A stretch of DNA of 64,000 nucleotides from Thiorhodovibrio frisius (GCF_033954835.1 NZ_CP121471.1:1730501-1794500); one strand, 5' to 3'. Counted from the first letter of the stretch, positions 51,957 through 61,863 are shown. Program-made: numbers and translations. The notes: generated by a model not told the origin, from the letters alone.

Positions 51957-53180
51957 TCAATCCTTGCGGCCGCGGACCCAGTCCAGGCCCCAACGGTGGG
52001 CCTCGTCCATATCCTTGTGCCCGCGAAAATACTCGACTAGCTTGGTGATCTTGACCGCGCCGCCCTGATTTTCTAGCAGCGCAATGGCGCACATGGGCCG
52101 GTCGTTGCGATGCGAATCGAGCCGCACTTCAATCTCGGGTTGGTCCGGTGTTTGGAGACGAATCACCGCATCCGCTTCGGCCCAGTTAGGGGCGCCTTCG
52201 TAGATAAAGGCATAGATAAGCACGCGCCGAATCTGATCCCAATGCTGGCCATTGATGCGCAGGTTCTCGCCATCAGTGCTGGTGCCGGTGCGATCATCGG
52301 CATCGAGCTGAATAAACGGCGGCTGATGGTAGTTGCCGAGCGTGCCACCGAGCGCCTGCACCGCGCTTTTCGCACCGTTGTTCAGTTCGAACAGACAGCC
52401 AACGTCAAGGTCCGTCTTACCGCTGCCCATCAGGTTGCCGAAAAAGCCTTTCTTTGCTCCTGCTGCGACCGGTCGCCACTTAAGATTGATGAGGATCTCG
52501 CCAAAGGCGGCATTGCCCTTCTTTTCCAGCGAGATCGAGCTGCCGGATTTCTCCAGGGTGATTTTGCTGAGATTGACGGGCGGGCTGGCCGGCGGCGCGC
52601 TCGGTTGCTTGGATGATTGGGGCGGTGGCTCAGGAGCCTTGGGCGGCGAGGCATCTGCCGCCACGCTGCCGCCAAAATGCTCGACCAGAGCCGCGAGTCC
52701 ACCATTGAAGCCCTGTCCCAGGGCGCTGGTACGCCAGATGCCGTCCTTGCGGTAAAGCTCCAGCAGCATGAGCGCGCGCTCAGCGGAAAAATCCGCTCCG
52801 CTGAAGGCGAAGCGCGCCAGTTCCCGGTCGCCGTCCATAAAGCGCACATGACCGCGACCGATCCCGGACATGGACCCACTGCCATCGAGCGCCGCTGTCA
52901 GCGTCAGGCGCTCGATGCTGGCCGGGAGCCGGTCGAGCGTGATCGCGAAGCTGGCGTCGTCGCCACTTGGGGTTGCCAGCGCCACGCCACCACAGGGCGA
53001 ACTCGGCTGATTGAAGAACACCATGTAGCGCTCATCGGAGAGTTTGCCTGCGGCATCCAGCCCGAAGCAGGCGAAGTCGATGGTCATCCCGGGTGCCTCA
53101 ATGGCGACACCCAGGGTAAAGCGCTGCCCGTTCGGGACCAGGTCGGCGACCTTGGCCCGTTGGCCTAGTTTGAGATCCAT
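51957..53180 (-). CDS. terA: TerA-family protein (TerD-like domain plus C-terminal TerA domain)
   Basis: A 407-residue protein. Residues 1-170 carry a TerD-type domain (PGMTIDFACFGLDAAGKLSD) lacking some usual acidic residues, then a Pro/Ser-rich linker (about 175-205), then a second stretch with ISLEKKGNAAFGEILINLKW and LDVGCLFELNNGAKSAVQAL and a C-terminal WAEADAVIRLQTPDQPEIEV segment as in TerA. E. coli TerA has 385 residues. Translation is probably coupled to terD, whose stop lies 8 bp upstream, as no strong ribosome-binding site is seen. Confidence 0.92.
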   Translation of the reverse strand: MDLKLGQRAKVADLVPNGQRFTLGVAIEAPGMTIDFACFGLDAAGKLSDERYMVFFNQPSSPCGGVALATPSGDDASFAITLDRLPASIERLTLTAALDGSGSMSGIGRGHVRFMDGDRELARFAFSGADFSAERALMLLELYRKDGIWRTSALGQGFNGGLAALVEHFGGSVAADASPPKAPEPPPQSSKQPSAPPASPPVNLSKITLEKSGSSISLEKKGNAAFGEILINLKWRPVAAGAKKGFFGNLMGSGKTDLDVGCLFELNNGAKSAVQALGGTLGNYHQPPFIQLDADDRTGTSTDGENLRINGQHWDQIRRVLIYAFIYEGAPNWAEADAVIRLQTPDQPEIEVRLDSHRNDRPMCAIALLENQGGAVKITKLVEYFRGHKDMDEAHRWGLDWVRGRKD

Positions 53181-53188
53181 GGGCGGGC

Positions 53189-53767
53189 TCAGCCGACGTT
53201 GACGCCGTGCTGACGCGCGAGCGCCGCCAGGCCCCCGGCATAGCCCTGACCGACGGCCTTGAACTTCCAGTCGCCGCTGTGGCGGTAGATTTCACCAAAA
53301 GCCATCGCGGTTTCGGTCGAGTAATCTTCGGACAGATCGAAGCGGACCACTTCTTGGTTGTTGTCTCGATTGACCAGTCGCACAAAGGCATTGCTGACTT
53401 GGCCAAAACTCTGCCGGCGCGCGTCGGCGTCGTGAATGGTCACGACAATAATGAGCCGCTGAATCTCGGGTGGCACCTTCGAGAGGGTGACATGCACGGA
53501 CTCATCATCGCCCTCACCCTCGCCGGTGAGGTTATCACCGGTGTGCTCGACCGAGCCATCGGGCGACTTTAGCTGGTTGTAGAAGATGAAGTGGCTGTCA
53601 CCGGGTACCTTGCCGTCTTCTTTCACCATGAAAATACTGGCGTCCAGGTCAAAGTCCTGACCATCGGTTGCGCGCGCGTCCCAGCCCAGTCCTACCAGGA
53701 CATTTTCCAGGTTGGGTGCTTCCTTGCTCAGATTGACATTACCGCCCTTATTCAAGCTGATCGCCAT
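53189..53767 (-). CDS. terD: TerD, Ca2+-binding stress protein
   Basis: A 192-residue TerD-domain protein: [21 protein letters not shown] and [16 protein letters not shown] carry the Asp/Glu Ca2+ ligands. It matches E. coli TerD rather than TerE at [21 protein letters not shown]. TerD-fold proteins gather at the membrane upon stress. GGAGGATC precedes the ATG. It lies 76 bp after the PRTase-TRSP gene and just before terA. Confidence 0.95.
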   Translation of the reverse strand: MAISLNKGGNVNLSKEAPNLENVLVGLGWDARATDGQDFDLDASIFMVKEDGKVPGDSHFIFYNQLKSPDGSVEHTGDNLTGEGEGDDESVHVTLSKVPPEIQRLIIVVTIHDADARRQSFGQVSNAFVRLVNRDNNQEVVRFDLSEDYSTETAMAFGEIYRHSGDWKFKAVGQGYAGGLAALARQHGVNVG

Positions 53768-53843
53768 AGGATCCTCCAGTTGTGATTGATCAAGTTTGGG
53801 ATTGGATTTATCCCCCAGCGCCGGCCCGTCCGCTCGTCGTCGA

Positions 53844-54995
53844 TCATGCCGGGAGCGGGTCGGGGTGCCGGTAGGTCATGCAAGCTGGCCCCAAGTTATG
53901 CACCAGATCGGACAAATCATCAATCGGGGTTTCGTGACAAAGAATGATGCGGTCAAAGGCCGCTGGGTCGACATTGTAGAGATAGTTCGCAATACCTTCG
54001 CCATAATTGTCCTGAAAAACAAGCCGGCGCTGGATATCGGCGCCAAGCCGGATCGGCGAGCGGGTGGTGGCCTGGACTTGGGTCTCCAACCCCCGCGCTT
54101 CCAGCTCCAGGCCAATCCGGTAGGCCAGGTGCATATATTCTCCGGTGCCCAGCATCAGCACCTTGGCACCCGGCGCCAAATCCCGCGCCAAATCTTGGAT
54201 ATCGGCCTCGGGAAGCGCCAGACGGGTGTCAACCCCAAGACGCCCACTGCTGTGATTTGCGAGCTGCTCCGGCTGGCGTCGGTTATCTCCGACCGCCGAG
54301 GGTGGCAGTTGGGTCGCAATGCTTGCTGCGGGCGTGAATGTCAGTTCGGCTTCAAGCGCCGAGAGGGTGCTGACCGGTAGGCCAAGCTGTCGCGACCAGG
54401 CCGGCGCGGATTCAGCCCCGCTGAAAACGGTGATAGCAACAAAATGCACCCGTTCGAGATTCGGGTTAAGGCGCTGGTAAGCGGCGGCAAGATTGCAGAA
54501 GGTGGAGCCGGTGCTGATTTCATCATCGATCAGGATGAGTTCGCGAGCGGTGCGAAAACGCTCGCGCAGATGTGGATCGAACGGTTCGTAAAGCAATTGC
54601 TGCGGCGCATGGCAATGGGGCTCTTGGAACTCCAGGCGCGGCCAGTCCGGGAGATGATACCGGGTGGAATGCACAAAGAGCGCATCTGCATCTGGCTTGT
54701 GCTCCAGTAGCGCTTCGAAAACGCCTTGTCCCAGACCGGTCGCGGTTTCTGCCATGGCGATGCAGAGCCAGGGACCGGGGCCGAGTTCGAGTCGCCGGGC
54801 CAGGTGCGCATGAATCTCGCGCATCCGGCTGGGCGTCACCGGCCAATGCTTGCCCAGCACCTTGCTGACGAAGAGAAAACCGCGCTTGGGATTGTCGCGG
54901 GCCGCGAAACCGCAGAGGTCGTCGAGCGGAAACCGGGCCTTGCGGACTTGCAGCCGCAGCACCCCGGTGTCCAGCTCGATGTGATGCTCGGTCAT
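53844..54995 (-). CDS. Phosphoribosyltransferase with C-terminal TRSP domain
   Basis: A 383-residue protein of the PRTase_2-TRSP type. The N-terminal two thirds is a PRTase with a PRPP-binding loop [17 protein letters not shown] (about residues 155-170). The C-terminal TRSP domain has the naming motif in [13 protein letters not shown], plus [15 protein letters not shown] and a YRHPDP end. It likely attaches ribose phosphate in the proposed ter metabolite pathway. The ATG at 54995 lacks a strong ribosome-binding site. It follows the terZ gene by 26 bp in the same operon. Confidence 0.9.
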   Translation of the reverse strand: MTEHHIELDTGVLRLQVRKARFPLDDLCGFAARDNPKRGFLFVSKVLGKHWPVTPSRMREIHAHLARRLELGPGPWLCIAMAETATGLGQGVFEALLEHKPDADALFVHSTRYHLPDWPRLEFQEPHCHAPQQLLYEPFDPHLRERFRTARELILIDDEISTGSTFCNLAAAYQRLNPNLERVHFVAITVFSGAESAPAWSRQLGLPVSTLSALEAELTFTPAASIATQLPPSAVGDNRRQPEQLANHSSGRLGVDTRLALPEADIQDLARDLAPGAKVLMLGTGEYMHLAYRIGLELEARGLETQVQATTRSPIRLGADIQRRLVFQDNYGEGIANYLYNVDPAAFDRIILCHETPIDDLSDLVHNLGPACMTYRHPDPLPA

Positions 54996-55021
54996 CCGGC
55001 GTCGAGTCCGAGAGTTAACAC

Positions 55022-55612
55022 TCAAAGATGAGGCTTGATCTGCGGGAGTAGTTCCTCGAAGGTGCGACCCTTGCCTGTTTCGCCAATGGCGTGCATTTTC
55101 CATTCGTTGTTGTGGCGATACAGTTTGGCCATGACCATGGCGTTATGCGAGCCTTGGCAACTGAGATCGTAGCGTGCAATTTCACTGTCGTTGGCGCCAT
55201 TGACAATGCGGCAGAAGGCATTGGCCACCTTGGAGAAATCCTGTCCGGTGTAGTTATTGACGGTAAACACCAGGCTTTTGACATTGGCCGGGACCGCCGA
55301 GAGGTCGACCTTGATCTGTTCGTCGTCGCCCTCGCCCTCGCCGGTGAGATTGTCGCCGGTATGCTGGATGCTCCCGTCGCGGCTGCGCAGTTGGCGGAAC
55401 CAGACCGCATCGGTCTGATTGCCCTGTTCGTCGAACATCAGGCAGGATGCGTCGAGGTCGATGTTGCCGCCACCACCGCCGAAGAGTCCACCGAGCATGC
55501 CGGTTTTCCCGGTCGCGGCATCCCAGCCCACCCCCATCACAATGTGGCTGAGCCCGCCGCCCGCTTCTTTGTCGAGTGAGATTTTTTGCCCTTTCTGCAA
55601 GTTGATACCCAT
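55022..55612 (-). CDS. terZ: TerZ-like TerD-domain protein
   Basis: A 196-residue TerD-fold protein. It resembles TerZ: a glycine-rich insertion (GMLGGLFGGGGGNIDLDASC), then VWFRQLRSRDGSIQHTGDNL with the acidic GEGEGDDEQ, and a C-terminal FEELLPQIKPHL tail. CAGGAGAG precedes the chosen ATG at 55612, six codons inside the longest frame. Confidence 0.93.
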   Translation of the reverse strand: MGINLQKGQKISLDKEAGGGLSHIVMGVGWDAATGKTGMLGGLFGGGGGNIDLDASCLMFDEQGNQTDAVWFRQLRSRDGSIQHTGDNLTGEGEGDDEQIKVDLSAVPANVKSLVFTVNNYTGQDFSKVANAFCRIVNGANDSEIARYDLSCQGSHNAMVMAKLYRHNNEWKMHAIGETGKGRTFEELLPQIKPHL

Positions 55613-55728
55613 TGCGCTCTCCTGTTGCACGATGACCGTGCCTGATTGCTGTTAATGACCGCCCTGCGTCAAAAGAGACGGGAAGGCTCGATTGATGCCG
55701 TATGACCCCATCCGGGTCGGAAACCCAT

Positions 55729-56409
55729 TTATTGCCGCGCTTTAAAAATGCTGCGGTTGCGCGAGCAAATCACGACCTTACCCTGCCCTCGGAAGCGAAT
55801 CACCAGTCCTTCTCCGGAGGTGACCGAGTTGACGATATTGCCAAAAAAGCCCCCGCCGGTTTTTGGGGTGCCAACCTCGAATGATAGAGCGGACGACCAG
55901 GCCACAACATGGCTGTTGTCGACCACTGTCTCACGCCCAGGTTCGATGTCGAGCGTGAATACGGAGCCAAAGCCGGACACCGCCAATTTGCCGCGCCCGC
56001 GAGCCTCCATGATGACGAAGCCACCGGTGCCACCAAATAAACCGCCGCCAAGGGTGTTTAAGCGAGGATTGACCTCAACGGTTGATTCCGCAGCCAGAAA
56101 ACTGCCGTCCGACAGCACGAAGTCCGCGCCAGGTGCCACATCAAGCAGCTCGATCGAGCCCGGCAGTGCGGGCGAGAGCAGACAGTCGCCGTCACCGCTC
56201 ACCGCCTCAATTTCCTGTTGAAACAGCGACTCGTCATTGGCCATGCGGCGCACCAGTGCCCGCCCGATACCGCCGCGCAGTTGTCCCTTTACCTGCAGCG
56301 GCTCCTCCATCATGACCATGGCATCGGACTCGCAGAAGATCTTCTCGCCCTTGCGCAGACTGACATGCAGAAAGGGGTCAATCTCGCCGGTAATCGTGAA
56401 GCTCGGCAT
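55729..56409 (-). CDS. AIM24/TIGR00266-family protein
   Basis: A 226-residue beta-rich protein of the AIM24 family, with the typical GGFVIMEARGRGKLAVSGFG and VVDNSHVVAWSSAL motifs and repeated Gly-rich turns (GGGLFGGTGG, GGGFFGNIVNSV). Function is unknown; it is related to yeast mitochondrial Aim24. CTTGGAGG precedes the ATG. Position between terE and terZ suggests a role within the ter operon. Confidence 0.9.
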   Translation of the reverse strand: MPSFTITGEIDPFLHVSLRKGEKIFCESDAMVMMEEPLQVKGQLRGGIGRALVRRMANDESLFQQEIEAVSGDGDCLLSPALPGSIELLDVAPGADFVLSDGSFLAAESTVEVNPRLNTLGGGLFGGTGGFVIMEARGRGKLAVSGFGSVFTLDIEPGRETVVDNSHVVAWSSALSFEVGTPKTGGGFFGNIVNSVTSGEGLVIRFRGQGKVVICSRNRSIFKARQ

Positions 56410-56624
56410 CGGAAACCTCCAAGACGTTCAGGCAGGGTGTTTATGCCGTAACATCTAAGGTGCAACGGCAGTCTTATCGGCCGGGGTGGTCGGAGCCATC
56501 AGCGGTCACCCGGAGTATTCCAGGTGAGCAGAGTCGCACGAACACCAGAGGAGCCAGACGCCTCACTGCGCAATACCAAGACGCGAAGGCTGTCTGGCTA
56601 ACTCAGTCGGCCGTCAATCAGCCA

Positions 56625-57203
56625 TTAGCCAAGGTTGACGCCGTAATCCTTCGCCAGCGCCGCCAAGCCACCCGCGAAGCCTTGTCCGACGGCCTTGAAC
56701 TTCCACTCGCCGGAATGACGGTAAATCTCGCCGAAGACCATGGCCGTCTCGATGGAGTAGTCCTCCGAGAGGTCAAAGCGCGCAATTTCGGTGTTGGTGT
56801 CCTTGTTGAGCACCCGCATGAAGGCGTTGCGTACCATGCCGAAATTCTGATTCCGGCTCTCCGCCTCATGAATGGTGACCGCAAAAACAATGCGCGTGAC
56901 ATCCGGAGTCACCTTCGGCAAGTCGATGGAGACAGACTCGTCATCGCCTTCGCCTTCGCCGGTGAGGTTATCGCCTGAGTGAACCACCGCGCCATCCGGG
57001 GAGGTCTTCTGGTTGTAAAAGACGAAATGCGCATCGGACAGCACCTTGCCAGAATCGCCGGTCAGAAACACACTGGCATCAAGGTCGAAGGCCGCGCCAT
57101 CGGTTGAGCGCGCATCCCACCCCAGACCAACGGTCGCATTGGTCAATCCGGGATCGGTCTTGGTCAGGCTGACATTGCCGCCTTTCTGTAAGCTGATAGC
57201 CAT
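56625..57203 (-). CDS. terE: TerE-like TerD-domain protein, first gene of the ter operon
   Basis: A 192-residue TerD-fold protein with [21 protein letters not shown] and [37 protein letters not shown] and [14 protein letters not shown] match E. coli TerE more closely than TerD. GGAG lies before the ATG. A 390-bp divergent region separates it from the Ca2+ ATPase gene; the 215-bp gap to the AIM24 gene contains no other frame I can support. Confidence 0.94.
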   Translation of the reverse strand: MAISLQKGGNVSLTKTDPGLTNATVGLGWDARSTDGAAFDLDASVFLTGDSGKVLSDAHFVFYNQKTSPDGAVVHSGDNLTGEGEGDDESVSIDLPKVTPDVTRIVFAVTIHEAESRNQNFGMVRNAFMRVLNKDTNTEIARFDLSEDYSIETAMVFGEIYRHSGEWKFKAVGQGFAGGLAALAKDYGVNLG

Positions 57204-57593
57204 CGTTTAGCTCCTGATCTCTTGTTTAGGGTGTGAAGAATATCTAGGTATGAGGAATCGAGTGCCCCGCGACCTTGTAGGTTGGGCATTGACCTGCGGG
57301 TTGCAACATGTCGGAATCGGTTCCGACGCCTGATTGTAAGCCAGTCACGGTCGGATTCGCACCTCCGGGTGATGTCCATTGAGCCAGTCGCTCGCGGATT
57401 GTGCCAGTTTGCCGGCCTGAAATTGCGTGCCGGGATGGCAAGTACCAACAGAATGGCTTAGGCTTCGGACCATTCGGCAGCCTGATCGCTGGCTGCCAGA
57501 TTACGTAAAAATTCAACCCAGAAAGTCCTTGCGGGCCGCACCGAGAAACACCCGTGATCGGTCGCTCAAGGGGCGTTTTAGAGGACTCAAACC
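57204..57593. promoter_or_regulatory. Divergent control region between the ter operon and the Ca2+ ATPase
   Basis: 390 bp between divergently transcribed genes; both promoters must lie here. It contains a perfect inverted repeat at 57310-57327. No gene, RNA structure or mobile element was recognised. Confidence 0.55.
57310..57327. promoter_or_regulatory. Palindrome in the divergent ter/ATPase region
   Basis: GTCGGAA-TCGG-TTCCGAC, 7-bp arms with a 4-bp spacer, 107 bp upstream of terE and 267 bp upstream of the ATPase gene. A partial GTCGGATTCG repeat follows at about 57350. Candidate operator for coordinated control of both operons. Confidence 0.55.
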
Positions 57594-60278
57594 ATGAAAT
57601 TTAATTACCCAGGCCTTGCCGATGCCGAGGTCGAGCGCTCAAGGCGTGACCACGGCTCCAACGCCGTTGCCAGCCAGGAGTCGGAAACCTTCTGGGACAA
57701 GCTGATCGGGAACCTCAAAGACCCGATTATCATCATTCTGATTGTCGCGCTCATGGTAACAGTCGCCCTGACCGTTTTCGGTTACGCCGAATGGTACGAA
57801 AGCGTGGGTATCGCCTTCGCGGTGGTCATCGCCACCTTTGTCGCCACCTGGTCGGAATACAGCAACGAGCAATCCTTTCAGCGCCTGCTCGAAGAAGCCT
57901 CGCTGATTAAGGTCAAGACCTTCCGCAACGGTCATTTAACCGAAATCTCTATCAATGAACTGGTCGTTGGCGACCATGTGCTGTTGCAGCCCGGCGATAC
58001 CGTACCCACCGACGGCCTGTTAATCGCCGGTCATGCCGAGGTCGACGAAGCCGCCCTGACCGGCGAATCCGAACCCGTCAAGAAAACCGCCTTACCCGAT
58101 CCGGCCCCGACCGGCGAGGCCGCCGAGGAACATCAACTCGCCCGCGCCGGCTTGCTGGTCGATGGCGAATGCGTGATGCGCGCGACCGCCGTCGGCGATC
58201 AGACCCGTTACGGGCAGACCATGAAGGAGCTGCTCAGCGCGGAAGATCGGCTTTCGCCCCTGCAACACAAGCTCAGTACGCTTGGCGGTCATATCTCGAC
58301 CTTTGGCTATATCGGAGCGACGCTAATTTTCTTCGCCTTCATGTTCAACACCATTTTCCTGCAAGGCGGTGGCATTGACGTCTACTGGGCCGCGCAGGAT
58401 GGCGGCGCCATCGTGAAGGATGTGGTCACCGCCATGATTCTGGCCATCATTGTGATCGTTGTTGCCGTGCCGGAAGGACTGCCGATGATGATTGCGATGG
58501 TCCTGGCCATCAACATGAAAAAGCTGCTGACCGAGAAGGTGCTGGTGCGCAAGCTGCTCGGGATTGAAACCGCCGGCAGTCTGAACATGCTGTTCACCGA
58601 CAAAACCGGCACCCTGACCCAGGGCAAACTGCAAGTGGGCGCCTTTGTGAATGGCGGCGGCGAGCGCTTCGAGCAGCTTGACGCCATTCCCACCGCTCTG
58701 CGCGACACCATCGGGTTCGCGCTCTGCCACAACACCAGCGCCGTCATCGATGCCAGCGATCCGACCGACCCCAAACTGGTCGGCGCCGACCGCACCGAAC
58801 AAGCCCTGCTGCGCTTCGTCACGCCCTATCTCGCCACGGCGGGCGATGTTGAGATCGTCGACCTGATTCCCTTTAATAGCACGCGTAAATTCTCGGCCAG
58901 CCAGGTCTCCGGCGAGCGAAATCTCACCCTGGTCAAGGGTGCACCCGAGGTGATCCTGAAAAACTGCAAGCGCTGGCTGGATGCCAATGGCGAGGTTCAG
59001 GATCTGTCCAATCCAGACGCCTTGCAGCAAGCGACCGCTGAACTCTCGGGCCGCGCCATGCGCCTGCTGGCCGTCGCCATGACGGACACGCCGATCGACG
59101 GTTCCACCGAGCTGCCGGAATCCCTGACCCTGATTGGCATTTTTGGCATGCGCGATGAATTGCGTCCAACCTCCCACGCCTCGGTCAAGATCGCCAAAGA
59201 CGCCGGCATTCATGTGGTCATGATCACCGGCGACGCCAAGGACACCGCCCAGGCCATCGCCAAGGATGTCGGCCTGCTAGAAGATGATCCTGACGCCATC
59301 GTGCTGACATCGTCTGAACTCGCAGACATGAGCGACGCGGAAGTCAAGAAAGTCCTGCCGCACCTGTATGTGGTGGCGCGCGCCTTCCCGACCGACAAAA
59401 GCCGACTGGTCAAGCTCGCGAAGGAAGAAGGTCTGGTCATCGGCATGACCGGCGATGGCGTGAACGATGCCCCGGCGGTCAAGAACTCCGATGTCGGCTT
59501 TGCCATGGGCAGCGGCACCGAGATGACCAAGGAATCGGGCGACATCGTCATTCTCGACGACAACTTCTCGTCCCTGACCAAGGCGGTGCTTTACGGGCGG
59601 ACCCTGTTTAAGTCCATCCGCAAGTTCCTGATCTTCCAGCTCACCGTCAATGTCTCGGCGATTCTGGTGGTCTTCCTTGGGCAATTCTTTGGCTTCGAGC
59701 TGCCCCTGACCATGACCCAACTGCTCTGGCTGAACATCATCATGGACACCCTGGCCGGTCTTGCCTTCGCAGGCGAAGCGGCACTCGGGCGATACATGCA
59801 CGAACAACCCCTGCGACGGGATGAGCCACTGATCAACAGCGATATGTGGTCCTCTATCCTGATCAATGGCGGCATCATCGCGGCGCTGAGCATTCTGTTC
59901 CTGACCAGCGACATCACCCAGAGCTGGTTCTCGGGAGGCTACGAGATCGGCACGGCAGAAGCCCAGGCCAAGTTCCTCACCGCTTTCTTTGCCTTCTTCG
60001 TCTTCGTGCAGGTGTTCAACACCTTCAACGCCCGCACCCAGGGGCTTGACCTGTTCGAGCATCTGCTCGACAACCGCCTGTTCAGCGTGATCATTCCAGG
60101 CATCATGGTGATTCAGGTCTTTTTCATTACCTTTGGCGGCGAGATTCTGCGCACCGTGGGTCTGTCGATCTCGGAATGGATCATTGTGCTCTTGCTTGCC
60201 ATTCTGATCATTCCCGTCGATTTGGCCCGCAAGCTTGCGCGCAACAAATGGTTCGGTAACCCGGTACAGGAAGGCTGA
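57594..60278 (+). CDS. Calcium-type P-type ATPase (PMCA-like, P2)
   Basis: An 894-residue P-type ATPase. It has membrane helices near 42-60 (IIIILIVALMVTVALTVFG), the A-domain ALTGESEP near 154, the phosphorylation site D335 in LFTDKTGTLTQGKL, the phosphatase motif MTGDGVNDAP near 620, and six C-terminal helices. The PEGL motif in helix M4 (VVAVPEGLPM) marks a Ca2+/cation P2-ATPase. It should pump Ca2+ out of the cytoplasm. Divergent placement next to Ca2+-binding ter genes suggests shared control. Confidence 0.93.
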   Translation: MKFNYPGLADAEVERSRRDHGSNAVASQESETFWDKLIGNLKDPIIIILIVALMVTVALTVFGYAEWYESVGIAFAVVIATFVATWSEYSNEQSFQRLLEEASLIKVKTFRNGHLTEISINELVVGDHVLLQPGDTVPTDGLLIAGHAEVDEAALTGESEPVKKTALPDPAPTGEAAEEHQLARAGLLVDGECVMRATAVGDQTRYGQTMKELLSAEDRLSPLQHKLSTLGGHISTFGYIGATLIFFAFMFNTIFLQGGGIDVYWAAQDGGAIVKDVVTAMILAIIVIVVAVPEGLPMMIAMVLAINMKKLLTEKVLVRKLLGIETAGSLNMLFTDKTGTLTQGKLQVGAFVNGGGERFEQLDAIPTALRDTIGFALCHNTSAVIDASDPTDPKLVGADRTEQALLRFVTPYLATAGDVEIVDLIPFNSTRKFSASQVSGERNLTLVKGAPEVILKNCKRWLDANGEVQDLSNPDALQQATAELSGRAMRLLAVAMTDTPIDGSTELPESLTLIGIFGMRDELRPTSHASVKIAKDAGIHVVMITGDAKDTAQAIAKDVGLLEDDPDAIVLTSSELADMSDAEVKKVLPHLYVVARAFPTDKSRLVKLAKEEGLVIGMTGDGVNDAPAVKNSDVGFAMGSGTEMTKESGDIVILDDNFSSLTKAVLYGRTLFKSIRKFLIFQLTVNVSAILVVFLGQFFGFELPLTMTQLLWLNIIMDTLAGLAFAGEAALGRYMHEQPLRRDEPLINSDMWSSILINGGIIAALSILFLTSDITQSWFSGGYEIGTAEAQAKFLTAFFAFFVFVQVFNTFNARTQGLDLFEHLLDNRLFSVIIPGIMVIQVFFITFGGEILRTVGLSISEWIIVLLLAILIIPVDLARKLARNKWFGNPVQEG

Positions 60279-60349
60279 TTGTTCGTCGCCCGAAAACGGC
60301 GAACGGCGAATGGCAAAGGGCCCGTCAATCAGCGCGAAGTCTGTTCCGT

Positions 60350-60374
60350 CCCTGGCCGCTCACAGCGGCCAGGG
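60350..60374 (+). terminator. Strong hairpin downstream of the ATPase gene
   Basis: CCCTGGCCGCT (60350-60360) and AGCGGCCAGGG (60364-60374) form a perfect 11-bp stem with a 3-nt loop, 71 nt past the ATPase stop. No T-run follows, so it may be an attenuating or RNA-stabilising structure rather than a full terminator; the TerB-like gene begins 68 bp later. Confidence 0.5.
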
Positions 60375-60442
60375 GCGGGCGCTTCGCCACCTGATTTGAC
60401 TGGCCAGCTCACTGATCCTTAAACCTTGGAGGAGTAGTCAGA

Positions 60443-61126
60443 ATGGCAAGTCAATGGCAACAACGGGGCGAGGGATTTATCAATGCCAGCATGGACTTCG
60501 TCGGCGGCGCCGGCAAAGCCTTCAAAGGGCTTGGGTCCCGCATTAAACGTGGAAAATACAACCAGTTCATCGAGACCTTTTGCGCGGTCGCTGGTGATGT
60601 GGCCTCCCGCAATGGCCGTTTCATGCCCGAAGAAATCGCCGGACTCAAGCGTTTTCTGATCGAAAACCATGAGAACGAGGTCTTCAGCGCCTACAACTCC
60701 GCCGAATTGATCGAGAAAATTCAGGACTATGCCATCGCGTCATTCCTCGGCGACGAGGAGAAGACCCTCCGCGCCCTGCGCGGCATCGAATCCGGCAGTG
60801 ACGAAGCGAAACTGGTCATCATCGGCGGCCTCGCCATCGCCTTCAGCGACGGTGAGTGCGATCAGAACGAAGCCGGCGCCATCGTTGACTATGCGCAGCG
60901 CCTCGGCGTCGACCTGAATCAACTCGCAGCCGAATACAGCCTCAAACTTCCGGCCCTGGAACCCAAGCGCATACCAGCGCCCGACGCGCCGCCGCCCAGT
61001 CCCCCAGCGCTTGAAACAACAGCGCAGACCGCGCAACCCCTGTGCAAGCGCTGCTGGTCCTTTTTGCAAGCCGGCAACACCCAGTGCGATTGCGGTCGAG
61101 ATTTTAGCAACGACTATGTGGCCTAG
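60443..61126 (+). CDS. TerB-like protein with C-terminal zinc ribbon
   Basis: A 227-residue protein. The middle (about 40-175) is TerB-like, with the acidic segments SRNGRFMPEEIAGLKRFL and FSDGECDQNEAGAIVDYAQR. A proline-rich linker leads to a C-terminal zinc ribbon, CKRCWSFLQAG and CDCGRDF. GGAGGAG stands before the ATG. It lies between the ATPase and terY, and probably acts with the ter proteins at the membrane. Confidence 0.85.
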   Translation: MASQWQQRGEGFINASMDFVGGAGKAFKGLGSRIKRGKYNQFIETFCAVAGDVASRNGRFMPEEIAGLKRFLIENHENEVFSAYNSAELIEKIQDYAIASFLGDEEKTLRALRGIESGSDEAKLVIIGGLAIAFSDGECDQNEAGAIVDYAQRLGVDLNQLAAEYSLKLPALEPKRIPAPDAPPPSPPALETTAQTAQPLCKRCWSFLQAGNTQCDCGRDFSNDYVA

Positions 61127-61221
61127 CCGGCATCGTCCAGGCGCGTTCGCGCCACCGTCACGCCATCGCCGTCGGGCAAGTTCATAGAGCGGCTAAAACA
61201 CCAGGCTTGAGGAAGACCAGC

Positions 61222-61863
61222 ATGAGTAACAGGCGACTACCCGTCTATATCCTGCTCGACACATCCGGATCAATGCGCGGCGAGCCTATCCATTCCGTCA
61301 ATGTCGGCTTGCAAGCCATGTTCAGCGCCCTGCGCCAGGATCCTTACGCGCTGGAAAGCGTCCATCTCTCCATCATCACCTTCGACATCGAGGCACGCGA
61401 ATATCTGCCGCTCACCCCCTTAGATGAGGTGCGGCTTGAGGAGATACAGACACCACAATCTGGCGCAACCTTTCTCGGCGCCGCACTCGAACTCCTGATC
61501 GAGCAGGTTGATCGCGACATCCGCAAAAGCACCGACGACAAAAAGGGCGACTGGCGCCCCTTGCTCTTTGTGATGACCGACGGCAGCCCCTCGGATCTGC
61601 ACGCCTACCGACAGGCCATCATAAAGCTCAAAAAACGCCACTTCGGCTCCATCGTCGCCTGCGCCGTCGGCCCCAAGGCCAAGCTCGACCTGCTACGCGA
61701 ACTAACCGACCGCGTGGTCCAACTCGACACCCTCGACGCCGCCGCCTTCTCCAGTTTTTTCAAATGGGTCTCAGCCAGTGTCGCGGTCGGCTCAAGCAGC
61801 GCCGGACTGGAGGATCAAGTAACCCTGCCGCCACCGCCAGCCGAGGTGCAGTTGGTTCTCTGA
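61222..61863 (+). CDS. terY: TerY, von Willebrand factor A-domain protein
   Basis: A 213-residue protein that is a vWA domain almost entirely. The metal-ion-dependent adhesion site begins D13-T-S-G-S in YILLDTSGSMRG, and the third MIDAS aspartate is in FVMTDGSPSDL. TerY proteins are proposed to bridge ter proteins with kinases and phosphatases. GAGGAAG precedes the ATG at 61222. It ends the ter-related plus-strand group; the helicase gene starts 131 bp later. Confidence 0.93.
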   Translation: MSNRRLPVYILLDTSGSMRGEPIHSVNVGLQAMFSALRQDPYALESVHLSIITFDIEAREYLPLTPLDEVRLEEIQTPQSGATFLGAALELLIEQVDRDIRKSTDDKKGDWRPLLFVMTDGSPSDLHAYRQAIIKLKKRHFGSIVACAVGPKAKLDLLRELTDRVVQLDTLDAAAFSSFFKWVSASVAVGSSSAGLEDQVTLPPPPAEVQLVL

